The notes below the pieces were generated by a model that saw only the letters and a program-made list of their open reading frames with translations, had not been told where the DNA came from and searched no databases. The translations under genes and the position numbers were made by a program. Positions 33,828-46,140 of a stretch of 64,000 nt of DNA are shown here, piece by piece; positions within the stretch are counted from its first letter, which is position 1; every line of letters starts with the position of its first letter. The DNA comes from Maylandia zebra (lineage: Eukaryota > Chordata > Actinopteri > Cichliformes > Cichlidae), in assembly GCF_041146795.1 (NCBI RefSeq), contig NC_135185.1, positions 29,571,529-29,635,528 of the forward strand, written 5' to 3'.

Positions 33828-36709
33828 TCATTGAGGTCCCCTTGTGGTTTGCTTTGGCTCCATCTCGCAGATCCAGTTCAGCTGTTTGCTGCTACATTCT
33901 ACATTGTACCATGTCTTCACATTATCGGTAAAGAAAAGAAAAGCAGCACAGTTCTTCTTCTCCTCAGCAGAGCTGTCGGGCTGCCCACTTCTCCAGTACC
34001 TTGAGTAAAGCACAATCGCTTAGAGAGGAACTTGTTTTCAGTACATTTGTCAGTAATGAATCATAGCGCTTCACGAGTCGCTTACATTGAATCCACCTCG
34101 GTCACATTGTTAACCCAGACCCACGTTCCCTCTGTCACCACATCAGTGAGGCCGACCCAGTATCCATTCTGCCACCATACGCCAGAGCTGCTCACTTTTT
34201 GAAAGTTGTCGGTTATGAGGAGCTATGAGAAAGCAGACATTCAATTTGATTTTTAAATGATGACTAATAAGTATGGTGTGATCAAACAGAATTTAAAAGC
34301 CCTTTCGTTTAGGCATAGCTGAGCAATGCTATCATGAATATAAAACATTTGCTCCCCGTGGTTAGCCTTTATCAAGATGTCACATATTTGCTCTAAGAAG
34401 TTAGACGAGTACTATTTTTCTTACTTTGCCAGTTTAAAGTAAGTTCAGTCTAATTAAATCCCACCCACACAGACCCACACACGAGCAGAGATGGTAAAGT
34501 TTTTGAGTGTAAAGCTCTTAATAACGTACAAGTTAATGAGTAATTGCCAAAATTAAACGTATATTATTGTGACTTTACTTTTTTATGCACCAAGATTATG
34601 AAATTGAAATGAATCTTAATCATTAACAGAAGATAACTTTCTCACACATGGTGGGCTCGAATTTCTTGGCATTTTAAAACCAGACACAGAGGCCTACAAA
34701 ATAAACTATTTAAGCAGAAAAGACTTCGTTTCTGACCAACCTGCTCCTCCAAGTTATTGATGACAAGCAAGTCACCGCCCTGATTAATGCAGTATTGTCT
34801 GCTCTCCGTCCAGTTCTTTCTGGAGTTTATTTCATGGTGAGAAAAATAATAACAGGATGTTTTAAGAAGGAGCCATCCTGTTGGGCATCTGCCGCAGGTT
34901 TCCTCTGTTCCAAGAGAGATCGAACAACCATTTACTATCTCACAATAAGCCGTGCAGATTCACAGCATGCTGCATGTTCACAAAGACGGGTTGGAGGCTG
35001 AACTTACCTAAGAGAGTTTTATTTGTCTGGAGATTTGATTTCGCTGCATTTAGTGTCTCAATTTGTCGCTGAAGCAAATCATTTTCGACCTTCAACTGCT
35101 TCACCTGGAGCTTTAGCTGCACGTGGTTGGTGCGCTCTTTCACCAGTTTTGCCTGGGCCTCCAGCCTCTCTTTGACGATACCACTGTGGTTGCGGAGATG
35201 GTTCATTTCAATCAACAAGGGTGAAACAGATGAATCTGAAACCTGAAAGTCTTTGGCTTTGACACCTGAAAGATAAGAAAGGAAAAGAGGGTCAATATAA
35301 AAGATTGCTCTAATCACAGTGATGTCAGCCATTGGTTTGTGATCTTCAGTTTTCCAGATGTCATGTTGGCTCCACATATTTGTTTCAAAGTAGATTTGTT
35401 AGCGTATTGCATCTATAGACAGTATGAGTGCTTGTCACAGACACAGATACCAGCTAATATATACAAATAACTATACAAAGAACTACATTCACCGAAAGGT
35501 CCAGTGACTGGAATTGAGCTCAGGTTGTTGACTATGGCTGAGTGAAAAACCTTGCCAGCAGATTGCTTTGATTACCTCTAATTTGTATGAAAGACACTAT
35601 TGTACACACAAACAGTAACCATTTACTCTTCTAGGTGCAGTGTGCCAAAACGCAGAAACAGACGACATTTGCTTTCAAAGTAAAAGTTGTGCGGCAACTA
35701 ACACATTTCTCCAGGCAGAAGTTTTGATTTGAAGGCAAACGATTTTCATTTAGTTGCACTTTTCACAGTTTAATACTGCTCGGTAAGTAATTAGTGAGGG
35801 TTAGCAGACAAGTTAGCATCTTCCATGCATACTACTAGCAAAACTTGCAACCATGTAGCGACCAAAGCAACTGCAAAGCAACACATACCTGTTTCATGAT
35901 AGTGAAAATGGCATATACCAACATAAACTGCAAATGCTGTGCTTGTAATGTGTCCAAAATGAAACATTACAAATACAGTATTATTCTTGAGTGTGGCTCT
36001 GTGTCATTTGGCACACTGAAAACATTAAGAAACTCTGGTCTAGAAATAAACTCTAATCAATCAGATATTCATATATGTAAAAGTAAATTATATGAATTTC
36101 TGCAGTTTCATACCATCGTTCGTACTTGGTTCTACTACTTTGTGCGATTAATATCATACAGAACAAGGATTATACTTCAGATTAAGGAGTTTCTTATTGA
36201 CTCTCATACTTACAATAGATCCCAGTGACAACAGCAGCTATCAGCAGAACAGCATTCAGCAGGCTCAGACTCAGTATAACCAGTCGGTGGTGTGGAAACG
36301 CAGGTCTGCTTCCATCTGCAAACAGACCTTGAAAATGTTCCTCTCAGTTAAAAATCCTAATAAAATATTTTGTCTTCAGTAAATCAAATAAATTTATAAT
36401 GGGGACTTTCCTAATAGGTGACAGAGCAATCTGCTATGTGGTGTAGTTTTAAACAATGTAACACACTTATTACAAATGTTTTACATGTATCTGAAACCAA
36501 AATGAGTAAATGAGTGAAAGCTCCACGAGGTCAGATTTCACAAGGAGGGAGTAAAGCGGTGGTATAAAAAAAAGCAGAAAAGAAACTGCTCGGAATTTGA
36601 TTGTAAAGTGAGCTGTACCTTGTCGAAATCTTTGACGGTGAGAGACTGAATGGCCATCTGTGCTGAAATCTTGAGAAATCTTTTCAAATGTCATCTTCTC
36701 CTCAGGCAC
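33828..36709 (-). CDS. C-type lectin B, type II membrane receptor, QPD motif
   Basis: Paralogue of lectin A in the same orientation, starting 0.46 kb beyond it. Exons: 36619-36709 (tail), 36214-36315 (membrane), 35008-35265 (stalk), 34741-34904, 34086-34222 and 33828-33999 (lectin domain). They total 924 nt, or 307 residues. Start chosen at MPEEKMTFEKIS; an in-frame M lies five codons later. The tail has no tyrosine, unlike lectin A. The membrane span LVILSLSLLNAVLLIAAVV (about residues 42-60) is followed by a leucine-rich coiled-coil stalk (VKQLKVENDLLQRQIETLN). The lectin domain has TCGRCPTGW, YWVGL and WVWVNN, then QPD in YWRSGQPDSS. QPD is the galactose-type triplet of C-type lectins. The usual WND reads WYN in VKTWYNVEC, so calcium binding may be altered. 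Sugar preference is inferred from motif only. Confidence 0.92.
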
Positions 36710-36961
36710 CGACGGTAATTGTGAGTTCTTGACTGGTGCAGGTAGCGCTTATTGATCTGTTTGTCTCTCCTGGTTGTACCAGCGATAAGGTGTGTGTGTC
36801 TATGTGTGTGTGCGTTTGAACCCTGGTCTGCATGTTGAGGTAATGCCTTTTACAAGAATGAGATAATATCGCTCTAACGTTTGAAAAACATTAGCATACT
36901 GTGTAATAATACTGTGACTGATGCTGCACATGTAAACTTGTTTTCAGACTGCTGGGTAATT
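36710..36961. promoter_or_regulatory. upstream region of lectin gene B
   Basis: DNA immediately 5' of the lectin B start codon, including a short (GT)n-rich stretch near 36790-36813. It should contain the promoter, but no TATA box or specific factor site stands out. Confidence 0.3.
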
Positions 36962-37115
36962 GATTGATTGATTGCATCTTTATTTTGAACATGTTGAAAA
37001 AGTATAAAAAAAATAGAATTAAAAGAGACAAATGAACAAAGCAAACAAAAGGAAAACGAGCAACCACAACTCCAAATAACGTCCATGTTCAAAAAGGAGC
37101 AGGAAGAAGCATAAG
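36962..37115 (-). mobile_element. very short 5'-truncated LINE 3' end with 13-bp target duplication
   Basis: A 154-bp insert flanked by exact direct repeats ctgctgggtaatt at 36949-36961 and 37116-37128. The insert begins with (TGAT)n on the plus strand, i.e. the tandem tail of a minus-strand LINE, followed by an A/T-rich 3' untranslated stretch. The exact target duplication supports a retrotransposition event. Confidence 0.75.
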
Positions 37116-37239
37116 CTGCTGGGTAATTACATTTTTGTTCAAAATCTTCCTAGATTATTAAATATACAATTAATTAAAATTTTGCTAATATTCTTTTGTT
37201 CTTTTGAGGAAGCACATTTATAATATTATATGTCACATT

Positions 37240-38560
37240 TATGGACAGCAGCTAGTTAGCCTAGCTTATCACAAAAACAGGAAACACCCAGCCTAGCTTT
37301 CTGTGACTAAACAAAATCCACTTAATGCTCATTCAGAAATGATTCATTAGCTCAGTCAGTTTCTTACAATCCCAATAATGCTGTGAGGAACATTTGGGAG
37401 GAACATCTGGTTATCAATCAATCCAAAATACTATATGATTCCTACATACTTTCTACAGCTAGAAATCACGACTAAAATATAATGAATGGCTTTGCTGTAA
37501 TTTCCTTGGGCTTTTTATCATGCTCTGTAAATCCTCTCATTTCCCTCTAGACAGAGGCTGCTAAGCATTCAGATTATAAAATTTAGAAACAAAGCAATTT
37601 GTTTCAAAGTGCAGATTTTATAAAGCACTCATAAATCATTTTAACAATAGACAAACTTTTTAAAACACTGCAGATTTAATTGTAAGCAGATATTTGCCCA
37701 GGGCCATTAAGATCAAACCACAGCCAATTAAATCTTAAAACAAAGACGTAACTTTCGGCTGTGGAGCTTCAGAAGTGCCTCAAAGCACAGAAAGTAGAAA
37801 TAGTCCACTCAACACTGCTAACACGTTGATTACACTTTACACACATAATGATGTTAACTGCATTAAAATTAAAGTTGGGCAGATAATAAGAGTATGTTTC
37901 TTGTGAACCAAACTCTAATTTTATTTAACTTTCCATTTTCCTGGTGGCTCAGGATGCTTTAACAATAAATAAGGGAAATAGACACTGTAGTGTTGTGTGA
38001 TGGTAATAAAGTCTACTTACCAGTGCAACTAATTAACTCAATCATTAATCCAGTCCAGAGGAAGTCCATGTAATCCCAATAACATTATGACATTTTGCTA
38101 CACTTTTGTATTTTTTGTGAGTTACAAAATGTGAAGAACAGCTTATTATCAGTCATTCCAAGATGTCTTCTACAGCTAGTAATACAAAGTAAAATTTGAT
38201 GTGTTTGTTAGTATTTTCATCTTAACCTGTATAAACTAACCTTTCCATCTGTACCAGGGATGGTAAATAATCAGGTCATTAAAACCAAGAATTCCTTTGA
38301 TACCGCTAATTATACGATTCTTAAAACATTAATAAATCATTTTTAACAAGTGGACTGTTCCAGATACACAGCAGTGTAGATGGTAAACAGATATAACTCC
38401 TCATTAGTGTATTTGTCAAAATATATTACTGAAGCTGGGGTATAAAAAACACAGTAAAACATTATGTTAATGTCAAACACTTTAAATTTGTGTATATGAC
38501 ATATCAAAAAACACACTACAGCATCGTCCTGTAGATGAACTGGGTTTAACTGTGTAACAC
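37240..38560. repeat. duplicated intergenic spacer of the lectin cluster
   Basis: Two diverged copies of the same spacer, about 37240-37680 and 37990-38350. Shared landmarks are aaaatccactta, aatcccaataa, (c)tttctacagctag and runs ending before a membrane-distal AT-rich stretch. Similar sequence recurs near 58990-59250 and 61050-61560. It looks like spacer DNA copied with lectin genes during tandem duplication. No exon is intact here. Confidence 0.55.
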
Positions 38561-38568
38561 AATATCTG

Positions 38569-38764
38569 TCAGGGTTGGTTGAAAGAGAACCCAAATGCAG
38601 GACTTCTAGATGAAGATGGTGCGTTTATTTACAGTGAAGAGAGCAGAAAGCAGTGCCAACGATCACAGTGTGTGTGTTCTTCCTGCGCCTGTGTTTGTGT
38701 TTGTCCTCCTCGGTGTCCTCCACATGTTTCTGCAATCCTCCTGGAAACAAGAGACGCAACAGTG
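38569..38764. mobile_element. unclassified interspersed repeat, left part (split by a LINE)
   Basis: Begins tgtcagggttggttgaaaga and contains acccaaatgcagga and gtttatttacagtga. The same words open the element at 53487-54156, so it is a family. The probable right part lies at 40257-40530, separated by the LINE at 38765-40255. I infer a non-autonomous DNA transposon, class not certain. Confidence 0.5.
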
Positions 38765-40255
38765 AGTACATTTTAGACCAATATCTAAGCTGCCCTTTTT
38801 TATCTAAAGTCTTGGAAAAATTGTATATGACCAATTGATCACATACTTGAATGCACAAAATGTTCAGGAGATTTTTCAATCTGGTTTTAAAGCAATGCAT
38901 AACACTGAATCAGCACTTTTAAGAATTTTTAATGATATATTTTTATCATGTGATTCTGGTGAAAGTGTCATTCTTATTTTACTCGATTTAACTGCTGCAT
39001 TTGACACTGTAGACCATGAAATTTTAATCTCGCATTTGGAGCAGTGTGTCGGTATAGCAGGTTCTGAAATGGTTCAGGTCTTACTTAACAAACCGAACCT
39101 TTTCAGTTCGCTTAGGAAATTGTGAGTCCTCCCGTGCTCCGTTGTCTCATGGAGTACCACAGGGTTCCATTCTGGGCCCTATCCTGTTTTCACTTTATTT
39201 ACTTCCATTGGGCTCAATTTTTAGAAAGCACAGACTCTCGTTTCACTATTATGCAGATGACTGCCAGATTTATGTTCCTCTTAAAAAGAAAGATGGGTCG
39301 TCTGTAAATCGTTTACAAACATGTCTGGAGGACATCAAGTCGTGGTTGGCGCTAAACTTTCTTTGTTTTAATGATTCTAAAACTGAAGTAATGGTGTTCA
39401 GACCTGCCTCCACTGCTGTTCCGTGTGTTGATTTGCAATCCCTGAAATCATTCTGTAAACCAGAGATTGTTAATCTGGGTTTTAAAATGGATCCTGAGCT
39501 TAAGCTTGAAAGCCAGATCGGGTTGGTTGTAAGGTCTAGTTTCTTTCATCTGAGGCAACTGGCAAAAATTAAGCACTTTCTTACGAGACAGCAATTTGAA
39601 ACAGTAATCCACGCTTTTGTAACCGTTCGGCTGGATTACTGTAATTCTCTTTATTTTGGGGTGAGTCGATCTTCTGTTTTTCGACTGCAGTTAGTCCAGA
39701 ATGCTGCTGCACGCCTTTTAACTGGCACTCGTAGATACGAGCATATCACCCCAGTTTTATATTCACTTCATTGGCTGCCCGTGCATTTTAGGATCCATTT
39801 TAAGCTGCTTTTATTTGTTTTTAAATGTTTGTCCAATGCTGCCCCTGTGTACCTCTCTGAGCTTCTTCATCCATACATACCTTCCCGGTCCCTCAGGTCG
39901 GCAGACCAGCTCCTCCTGAGCGTGCCCAGGACTAATCGTGAGCTCAGAGGGGATCGGGCGTTTGCTGTGGCAGCACCAAAACTGTGGAATGAGTTGCCTT
40001 TACATGTTAGACAGGCACCTTCCTTATCTGTTTTTAAATCACGTCTTAAAACATATTTATTTACCTTGGCTTTTAGCACAGCAGGACTTGTTGATGTCTC
40101 TTAATACGTTTCTTATTAATTATATTATTTTTAATTTTAAGATATTTTATATGTAATTTAAACTGTTTCCTCTCTGTTTTATATTTGTAGCACTTTGGTC
40201 AACATTGTTGGATGTAAAGTGCGTTATAAATAAAGATGCTATGCTATGCTATGCT
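38765..40255 (+). mobile_element. L2/CR1-like LINE with reverse transcriptase, 5'-truncated and broken
   Basis: A reverse transcriptase relic. FLSKVLEKL and SVILILLDLTAAFDTVDH (with the first catalytic aspartate) are followed by a gap and frameshift near 39060-39130. Then come SHGVPQGSILGPILFSLYLL, HYYADDCQIYVPL (YADD box) and a C-terminal thumb region ending VFKSRLKTYLFTLAFSTA. The 320-residue open frame at 39142-40104 is the largest in the window. The tail is (ATGCT)n at about 40238-40255. The internal gap and frame breaks make it inactive. It sits inside another repeat and adds no host gene. Confidence 0.88.
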
Positions 40256-40256
40256 A

Positions 40257-40530
40257 CATTCCCATCCACCAGCCGACAAATATGCCTTCACCATTCAAAC
40301 AGGAGAATAACTGAGAACGCAGTAACACAAGCATGAGCACTAACTGTGTTCCTAGTTTAACAATATCGCGCCACTACTCTCTTATGTAGGGCTTCTTGAT
40401 TATTCAGATCGGCAACAGTTGAGTGATTAATCCCAGGTGTGGCTGGCTCAAAGACGGGAGACTCTCCAGGCCTGGTGTGGCAGCAAAACTAACACACCAC
40501 AGCACACACACTCAAATGCGTACACAGGAA
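40257..40530. mobile_element. unclassified interspersed repeat, probable right part
   Basis: DNA resuming after the LINE tail, with ggtgtggctggctcaaagac and nearby cctggtgtggcagc. It is assigned to the repeat starting at 38569 mainly by position. Confidence 0.35.
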
Positions 40531-41173
40531 GACGAGGGACCGGGGGCATATCACATCAACAAACAACCATAAACGATCCACAACGACCAATAGAACTCAT
40601 AATATTCATTAAACCCCAAAATAACACCCGATACTATAGACAAATTTATTCTCCACTAAGTAATATAATTTTATGTGAGATGAAGTTCACACAGGTTTTA
40701 TTCATAGAATAAAAATTGTTGTTTATTTGATATATGAATACAAAAACTCTCCAAATTATGGTGTAACACATTTGCATTTCTTCTAATTCCAGTTTTTAAA
40801 GACTACATATTTAATGCTTTTTCAGTTTTTATGGCCAAAAAACGATAACAAAAAGTTAATACTTCCAGACAAGCATCACAGCACCCAGTCAGTTTTTTCA
40901 AAATGACCTAACCCCATTACCTATCATAAGCCATGGCAGTAATATGAAAACATTATTTTCTATTTAAATATTTATTTAACTACCAGCTTAAAAACGGAGC
41001 ACAACAGAGGAACAGCACATTAAAAGGTTTGATCCCCCTGGAAACTCTTAGAATTGTCCCTGTAGGGTTGCATTGAATTAAGCAGTATTAACACTACTGC
41101 CCTTTCTGCAGAAGGGCAATTGGCTACGTTGCATGTTTTGCAAATCTGCCTTTTGAGTCAGGTGAAATACCAC
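40531..41173. other. intergenic AT-rich DNA, nothing recognised
   Basis: No coding frame of note and no repeat recognised. Confidence 0.5.
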
Positions 41174-42060
41174 CAAGACAAAAGAACTAGTAGCTGACTT
41201 CAGAAGGAGGAAGTCTGAGCTGCAGCCTGTCAGCATCAACGGGGAGTGCGCGGAAAGGGTCTCCAGTTTCAAGTTTCTGGGTGTGCACATAGACACAGAC
41301 CTCCAATGGAGACACCTCTGCGGTTTTAAAGAAGGCCCAACAGCGTCTGCACTTTCTGAGAATCCTCAGAAAAATGGAGCTGAAGAAGGAGCTGCTGACC
41401 GTCTTCTACCGCTGCTCCATTGAAAGTGTGCTGACATATTATATCGGTGTGTGGTTCTCCAGCTGCACCACAGCATACAGAAAGGCACTCCAGAGGGTCA
41501 TCAATATGGCCCAAAAAATCATTGGACATCCTCTTCCCTCCCTGAAGGACCTGTACAGCACTCGCTGTCTCAAGAGGGCACGCAGCATCCTACGGGACTG
41601 CACACACCCAGGACACCGGGTGTTTAAGCTGCTGCCGTCGGGCAGGAGGTTCAGGCTGCTGAGGTCCTGAACAAACAGACTCAAGGACAGCTTTTACAAC
41701 AGGGCAACAGCCCTGATCAATGCAAATAGCTGACCTGACTGGCTACCTCCCTGGACTTTTTTTTGGGGGGGGGGGAGTAACAATGTTTAAAACAATAACA
41801 ATAATAATATTTATATTTATAACAAGGTGCAATAATAATTAATGTGCAATAATGACAGTGTGCAATACACTTATTCTTCTTCTTTTTATTACTAAGTTAA
41901 TATACTGTGTTGTGTTGTTTGTGTTGCGTTGTGATGTGTCATATCATGTCGTGTTGTGTTACATGTAGTGCCGACATAGGACAGTTTTCCAATCTCATTG
42001 AACTATTGTACTATGTATGACTGTGCAATGACAATAAAGAGTTATCTATCTATCTATCTG
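41174..42060 (+). mobile_element. 5'-truncated L2/CR1-like LINE
   Basis: Starts inside the reverse transcriptase C-terminal half: TKELVADFRRRKSELQPVSI, VSSFKFLGVHIDTDLQW, then after a frame shift near 41320 SVLTYYIGVWFSSCTTAYRK and LKDLYSTRCLKRARSIL. The coding part ends at 41670. A G-run (41766-41776) and an AT-rich 3' part end in AATAAAG and the tail (TATC)n at about 42042-42058. It is related to, but distinct from, the element at 8779-9953. Confidence 0.85.
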
Positions 42061-42721
42061 AAATATGCAAAATGTAATAGACTGTAGTTAGCTGTGCCCA
42101 GTTAGGCCTGTTTGTATTGCTGTGTTAAAATGTTGTGCGTAATAGTGTCTCAGCTGTGTGGAACGGTTAACCGTTTCTTCTTGTCTGCTGTGTGCAGCCG
42201 CAGTCTGGTAGTTTCGAATATTACAAGACAAATAACAACACAAAAAGGCTGTATTTATAACGGTAAATGGACTGGTTCTTATCTAGTGCTTTTCTACTCA
42301 AAGTGCTTTATACAGCATGCCTCATTCTAGACCAAAATACTAAATTTTGCTCTACAAGGGCCTGATATTACGAGGACATTATTCTGCCACTGTTCTATGG
42401 AAATTTAAAACGAATGTCCTCAGAAAAAAAATCAGGTAAAATTGTTTTTTTGGTTTTTTTAATCACGTAATTCTTTGTTTTTACATACATCAGGTCCCAA
42501 TCAGCCACACATAAACACACAAGTTCATACATAGCATGCCTGGACACATAAACGTAAACACAAAAAACATCCACTTTGATAGTTTGCTGCTTGCAAGTGG
42601 TGAGAACTTGCAGAAAGTGGGAACTGAAGGCAATAAAAAGAAATGGAGTAAACGTGTGCGACACATTTGATTTATCATAAAGCATTTGAATGTTGCTGCT
42701 TTGCTTCCTGTTGAAAAGTAG

Positions 42722-43046
42722 TTAGGCGGTTGTGGCTCAAGAGTTGGGCGTTCGCCTTGTAATCGGAAGGTTGCCGGTTCGAGCCCCGGCTTGGACAGTC
42801 TCGGTCGTTGTGTCCTTGGGCAAGACACTTCACCCGTTGCCTACTGGTGGTGGTCAGAGGGCCCGGTGGCGCCAGTGTCCGGCAGCCTCGCCTCTGTCAG
42901 TGCGCCCCAGGGTGGGTGTGGCTACAATGTAGCTTGCCATCACCAGTGTGTGAATGTGTGTGTGAATGGGTGGATGACTGGATATGTAAAGCGCTTTGGG
43001 GTCCTTAGGGACTAGTAAAGCGCTATATAAATACAGGCCATTTACC
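42722..43046 (+). mobile_element. tRNA-derived SINE
   Basis: The head carries RNA polymerase III promoter boxes in the right order: A box TGGCTCAAGAG (42733-42743) and B box GGTTCGAGCCC (42776-42786). The body follows (gggcaagacacttcacccgt) and the tail region contains gcgctatataaatacaggcc. The tRNA-like head has a TTGTAATCGGAAGG-type anticodon arm but is not a functional tRNA gene. Which named SINE family it belongs to is not certain. It ends directly against the lectin-domain fragment at 43047. Confidence 0.85.
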
Positions 43047-43523
43047 ATACTGACCCTTTGGTTCTGGTGAAGGAGAATAAGACGTGGGAGGAGGCATTGG
43101 ATCACTGCAGGTCTCTGGATAGAGTCAACACAAATAATCCAACCTTTTCAGACTGGAACCACCGCTACGACCTGGTCACGCTGATCTCTCCATTTGAACA
43201 TACTTATGCACGAGAGAGAGCACAAGAGGCTACCACTGATGAGGTTGGCCAGTTTCCTACGTTGTATTTGTATTGAGAAACTCTTTATTTGTTACAAGTT
43301 TTTGTATGTGGACCTCTCTGTTTAATGTTGGCAGGTGTGGACAGGCCTGTGTAACCTGGCTGGTAAGTGGTTGTGGGTGAGTGGAGAGCAGATGCAATAT
43401 GAAAATATTCCAAGCTGCCCATCTCACAGCTTTTGTGGCGTCCTTGAGAAGAACGGTACTGCATCCTTCAGCATGAGAAACTGCCAGCTGAGAAGGAACT
43501 TCTTCTGCTACAAGAAGCCCTAA
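43047..43523 (+). pseudogene. C-type lectin domain fragment (different subtype), 5' part missing
   Basis: Two joined pieces. The first, 43047-43243, reads LVLVKENKTWEEALDHCRSL to ERAQEATTDE and ends at a GT donor. The second, 43335-43523, reads VWTGLCNLAGKWLWVSGEQM, then CGVLEKNG and NCQLRRNFFCYKKP, and ends at a stop. Frame is kept across the 91-nt intron. Residues fit the second half of a C-type lectin domain, but of the mannose-receptor-like fish type with no EPN/QPD triplet, unlike lectins A-C. The N-terminal half is absent and a SINE lies directly against the exon. No signal peptide or start codon is in reach, so I call it a broken gene; a spliced upstream exon cannot be excluded. Confidence 0.65.
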
Positions 43524-44879
43524 ATGCACTCAAGGCTACACTTACTTAAGTACTGTACTTCAGTATAAACGTGAAGCAATTTTATTTAAATTGCACTTAT
43601 GTACATGAAAATACGCTATTGCTCAAAATATGAAATGTGGTCAAGAAGGTGAAACAATGTTTATAATAGTTTATAAGTAATAGTTTATAATACAAGAACC
43701 AGAATGTAAACTATGGTTTGAATAGATGTTTCATTGATTTAAGATATTCCAGGACTCTAGTCTACTGGGGATTAAGAAATTTGCAAACCGATGTATCCCA
43801 ACCTTTCTAGTTAGTTTCATTTTACTTTAAATAAAAGCGTTTATTTCGTTAAAAAAAACAAAAAAAAACGCAGGGCTTTTTTTTTTTTTTAGCTCATTCA
43901 CAATTTGGTCATAAAAACATACTTGTACAAAAACTTGTACAAAAAAACAATAGGGCGTTTTGTTGTTGTTTTCTTTAAGTACAGTCTCAACTTTATGGAA
44001 ACCCATCCAACTAAAACTGGAAATCACACCAAAAGTATTCACTCATGTGATGCTGTGCAGAGTTTGCATTCTGTTATCTGCATATGGAAATGTTAAGGTC
44101 ACTAAAGGAAAGAAACAGATGTTTACCAGATATAGTCTTGTGTCTGCCAGTAAGGCATAGCGATATTTGAATAGATTTGAATAAGGGGATTTACATTCAA
44201 AATGTGTTTGAATGTTTGTTCTATAGCAAACCATAAAGTGATCATGAAGTGTTATACCTGTGCTCAGCACTTTCCACACATTTATGTCAATGTGAACTCA
44301 AATTAAACAGAACTATTACTGAAACATGATTTCAAATGGTGTCACTATAGACATTAAGCTGATGGCAGCCTAAGGATTACTCACAATTTACCCCGAGTAC
44401 AGTCACAGGGAAATTTTACTGGTATTTTGTGTTACCTACATTAGAACAGCTAACAACAGTCTGCTCTGCTGTCCCCTCACCGTCTGCCTTTTTTCTCCAT
44501 TGGCTTATCTCTTCATGTTTTATTTGTTTGTCCTTTCTTAGCTTTCATGCCCCCACAGAGGATGATGAGTTAAGTTTTTGTGTGAGTGTTACTCGTTGTC
44601 AGTATTACTCTTTTCTTGATGCAACACACCTCAAATTCCGGCCCTGTGTATCTTGTCAGTATTGGCAGATCTCCTGTCCACCCAAAACAGAAGAGGTGGA
44701 AAAACTGGATAGCCAGTGAAAAGCTGAAATGATAAGTGAGTAATTGAATCTGCCCGTATTACAGTATAAATCCATATGTCAGTTTTAAGTGTAACTGAAA
44801 ACCCATTTGTTTTGTTTCGATCCCAAGATGTTGCTGCCCCTCACTGAGGAGCATCCAAAGATCCTGTCAGACAAGCAGG
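43524..44879. other. intergenic DNA, nothing firm recognised
   Basis: AT-rich DNA with A-runs near 43851-43868 and a T-run near 43878-43891. The frame at 44429-44719 has no known domain. Confidence 0.5.
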
Positions 44880-45360
44880 CAGAGACGATTTTTGTTTTTA
44901 ATCTTGTTCCTTTTTCTCCTCTGTCTCCGGGATAGTTGATATATGGAGGGAGTTTCACCCCTCTAAAAAAGACTATACACACTATTCTCCCCCCCACAAT
45001 AGTTATGCTAGAATCGATTACTTCTTCATGAATAATAATGATTTAAATAGGGTAAAAGAGTGTGAAATTCAACAAGCAGATGTATCTGACCACTGTGCAA
45101 TCCACCTTATAGTTAATTTGAAAGGACAGGAGAAAAATACATTATGGAGGCTAAATGTGGGAATATTAAATAATAAGTCCAATATGGAGGAACTAAAGAA
45201 GTTTAGTAAATTTAAAAAAAAAACAACAGAGAGGAGGTGTACAAAAAAGAGAAGGAGAACCTTTTTTTAACCGAACAACAACACAAGACCACACAAGACC
45301 CTTCACTGCTTCCAGAAATTAAAGAAATTAGGGATGAAATTGAAAAATATTAGCCACAGC
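44880..45360 (+). mobile_element. L1/Tx1-like LINE fragment (endonuclease end)
   Basis: Reading +, GIVDIWREFHPSKKDYTHYS and then SYARIDYFFMNNNDLNRV, DVSDHCAIHL. This is the SRIDYF...SDH block that closes the apurinic endonuclease domain of L1-type ORF2. The frame then decays (lysine-rich string, stop near 45268). No reverse transcriptase is attached. Confidence 0.75.
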
Positions 45361-46057
45361 CTTGTGCTTTGCACTGGGAAGAGGGGGGAGGGGCGGTAGT
45401 TACACTGGCAGTAGCACAGGAACAGAGCGGGAGGGAGAGAGAGAGAGAGAGAAAGAGAGTCTCATTAGAAAGGTACAGTAATCATCCACAACTATTTTCA
45501 GTTGAGGATGATAAAGGATTCAGAAAGTTTATTCATGCAGGTCCATATGACAGAGAATGTGCATCATCTTCATATTTTAATTTATATTTAATTGTGTTGT
45601 GGTTTGCAGTGTTTTGTGTAGTTTCACTTTAAATTTGTTTAAAAGGAAAAAGCAGAAAAATTAAATAGTTAAAAGTTGAACTGTGAATAGTTAGTTTTTG
45701 TATTATATGATTTATTTATTACATTTTATGTGGAGTGAATAAATAAAAGTATATTTATGTGGCCCCTACAGACAAAGCATGTACAAACTCCAAAACACGT
45801 AAAAACTCAGAAGCACGTACAAAACACAACAGAAGTGCTCCAGGGTTGTGTAGCTTTCTGGATTTTATACTTATTGGGCTACATATTTATTTTATCATAC
45901 AGGCTATACAGTACATAGCATCAAAACTCACATGTTTTATGTAACTAAAGTGTTGAATTATGTGGGCTACAGACAATAATTAAGTTATAGACTTTATTTA
46001 TATGAAAAATGTGTATACTTACTGCATTTGAATCATTTTAACCATATGTAACTACTA
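45361..46057. other. intergenic DNA with a (GA)n run
   Basis: Contains gagagagagagagaga near 45435-45452. The open frame at 45369-45632 is low-complexity and unrecognised. Confidence 0.5.
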
Positions 46058-46140
46058 GGGGTGCAACGATACACAAGATTCACGGTTCGGTTCGATACTT
46101 TGGTGTCACGGTTCGATATTTTTTCGATACAAAAAAATGT
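46058..46140. mobile_element. hAT-like terminal fragment
   Basis: Starts aggggtgcaacgatacacaa and continues with repeated ggttcgat words, the form of a common teleost hAT-type end. It may be the left end of the outermost layer of the 46-50 kb nest, with DNA near 49795-49910 as its continuation; that link is a guess. Confidence 0.5.

Noticed and set aside
42722..42800. tRNA gene
   Set aside because: A and B boxes are present, but the surrounding body and tail are those of a SINE and the arms do not form a full cloverleaf.
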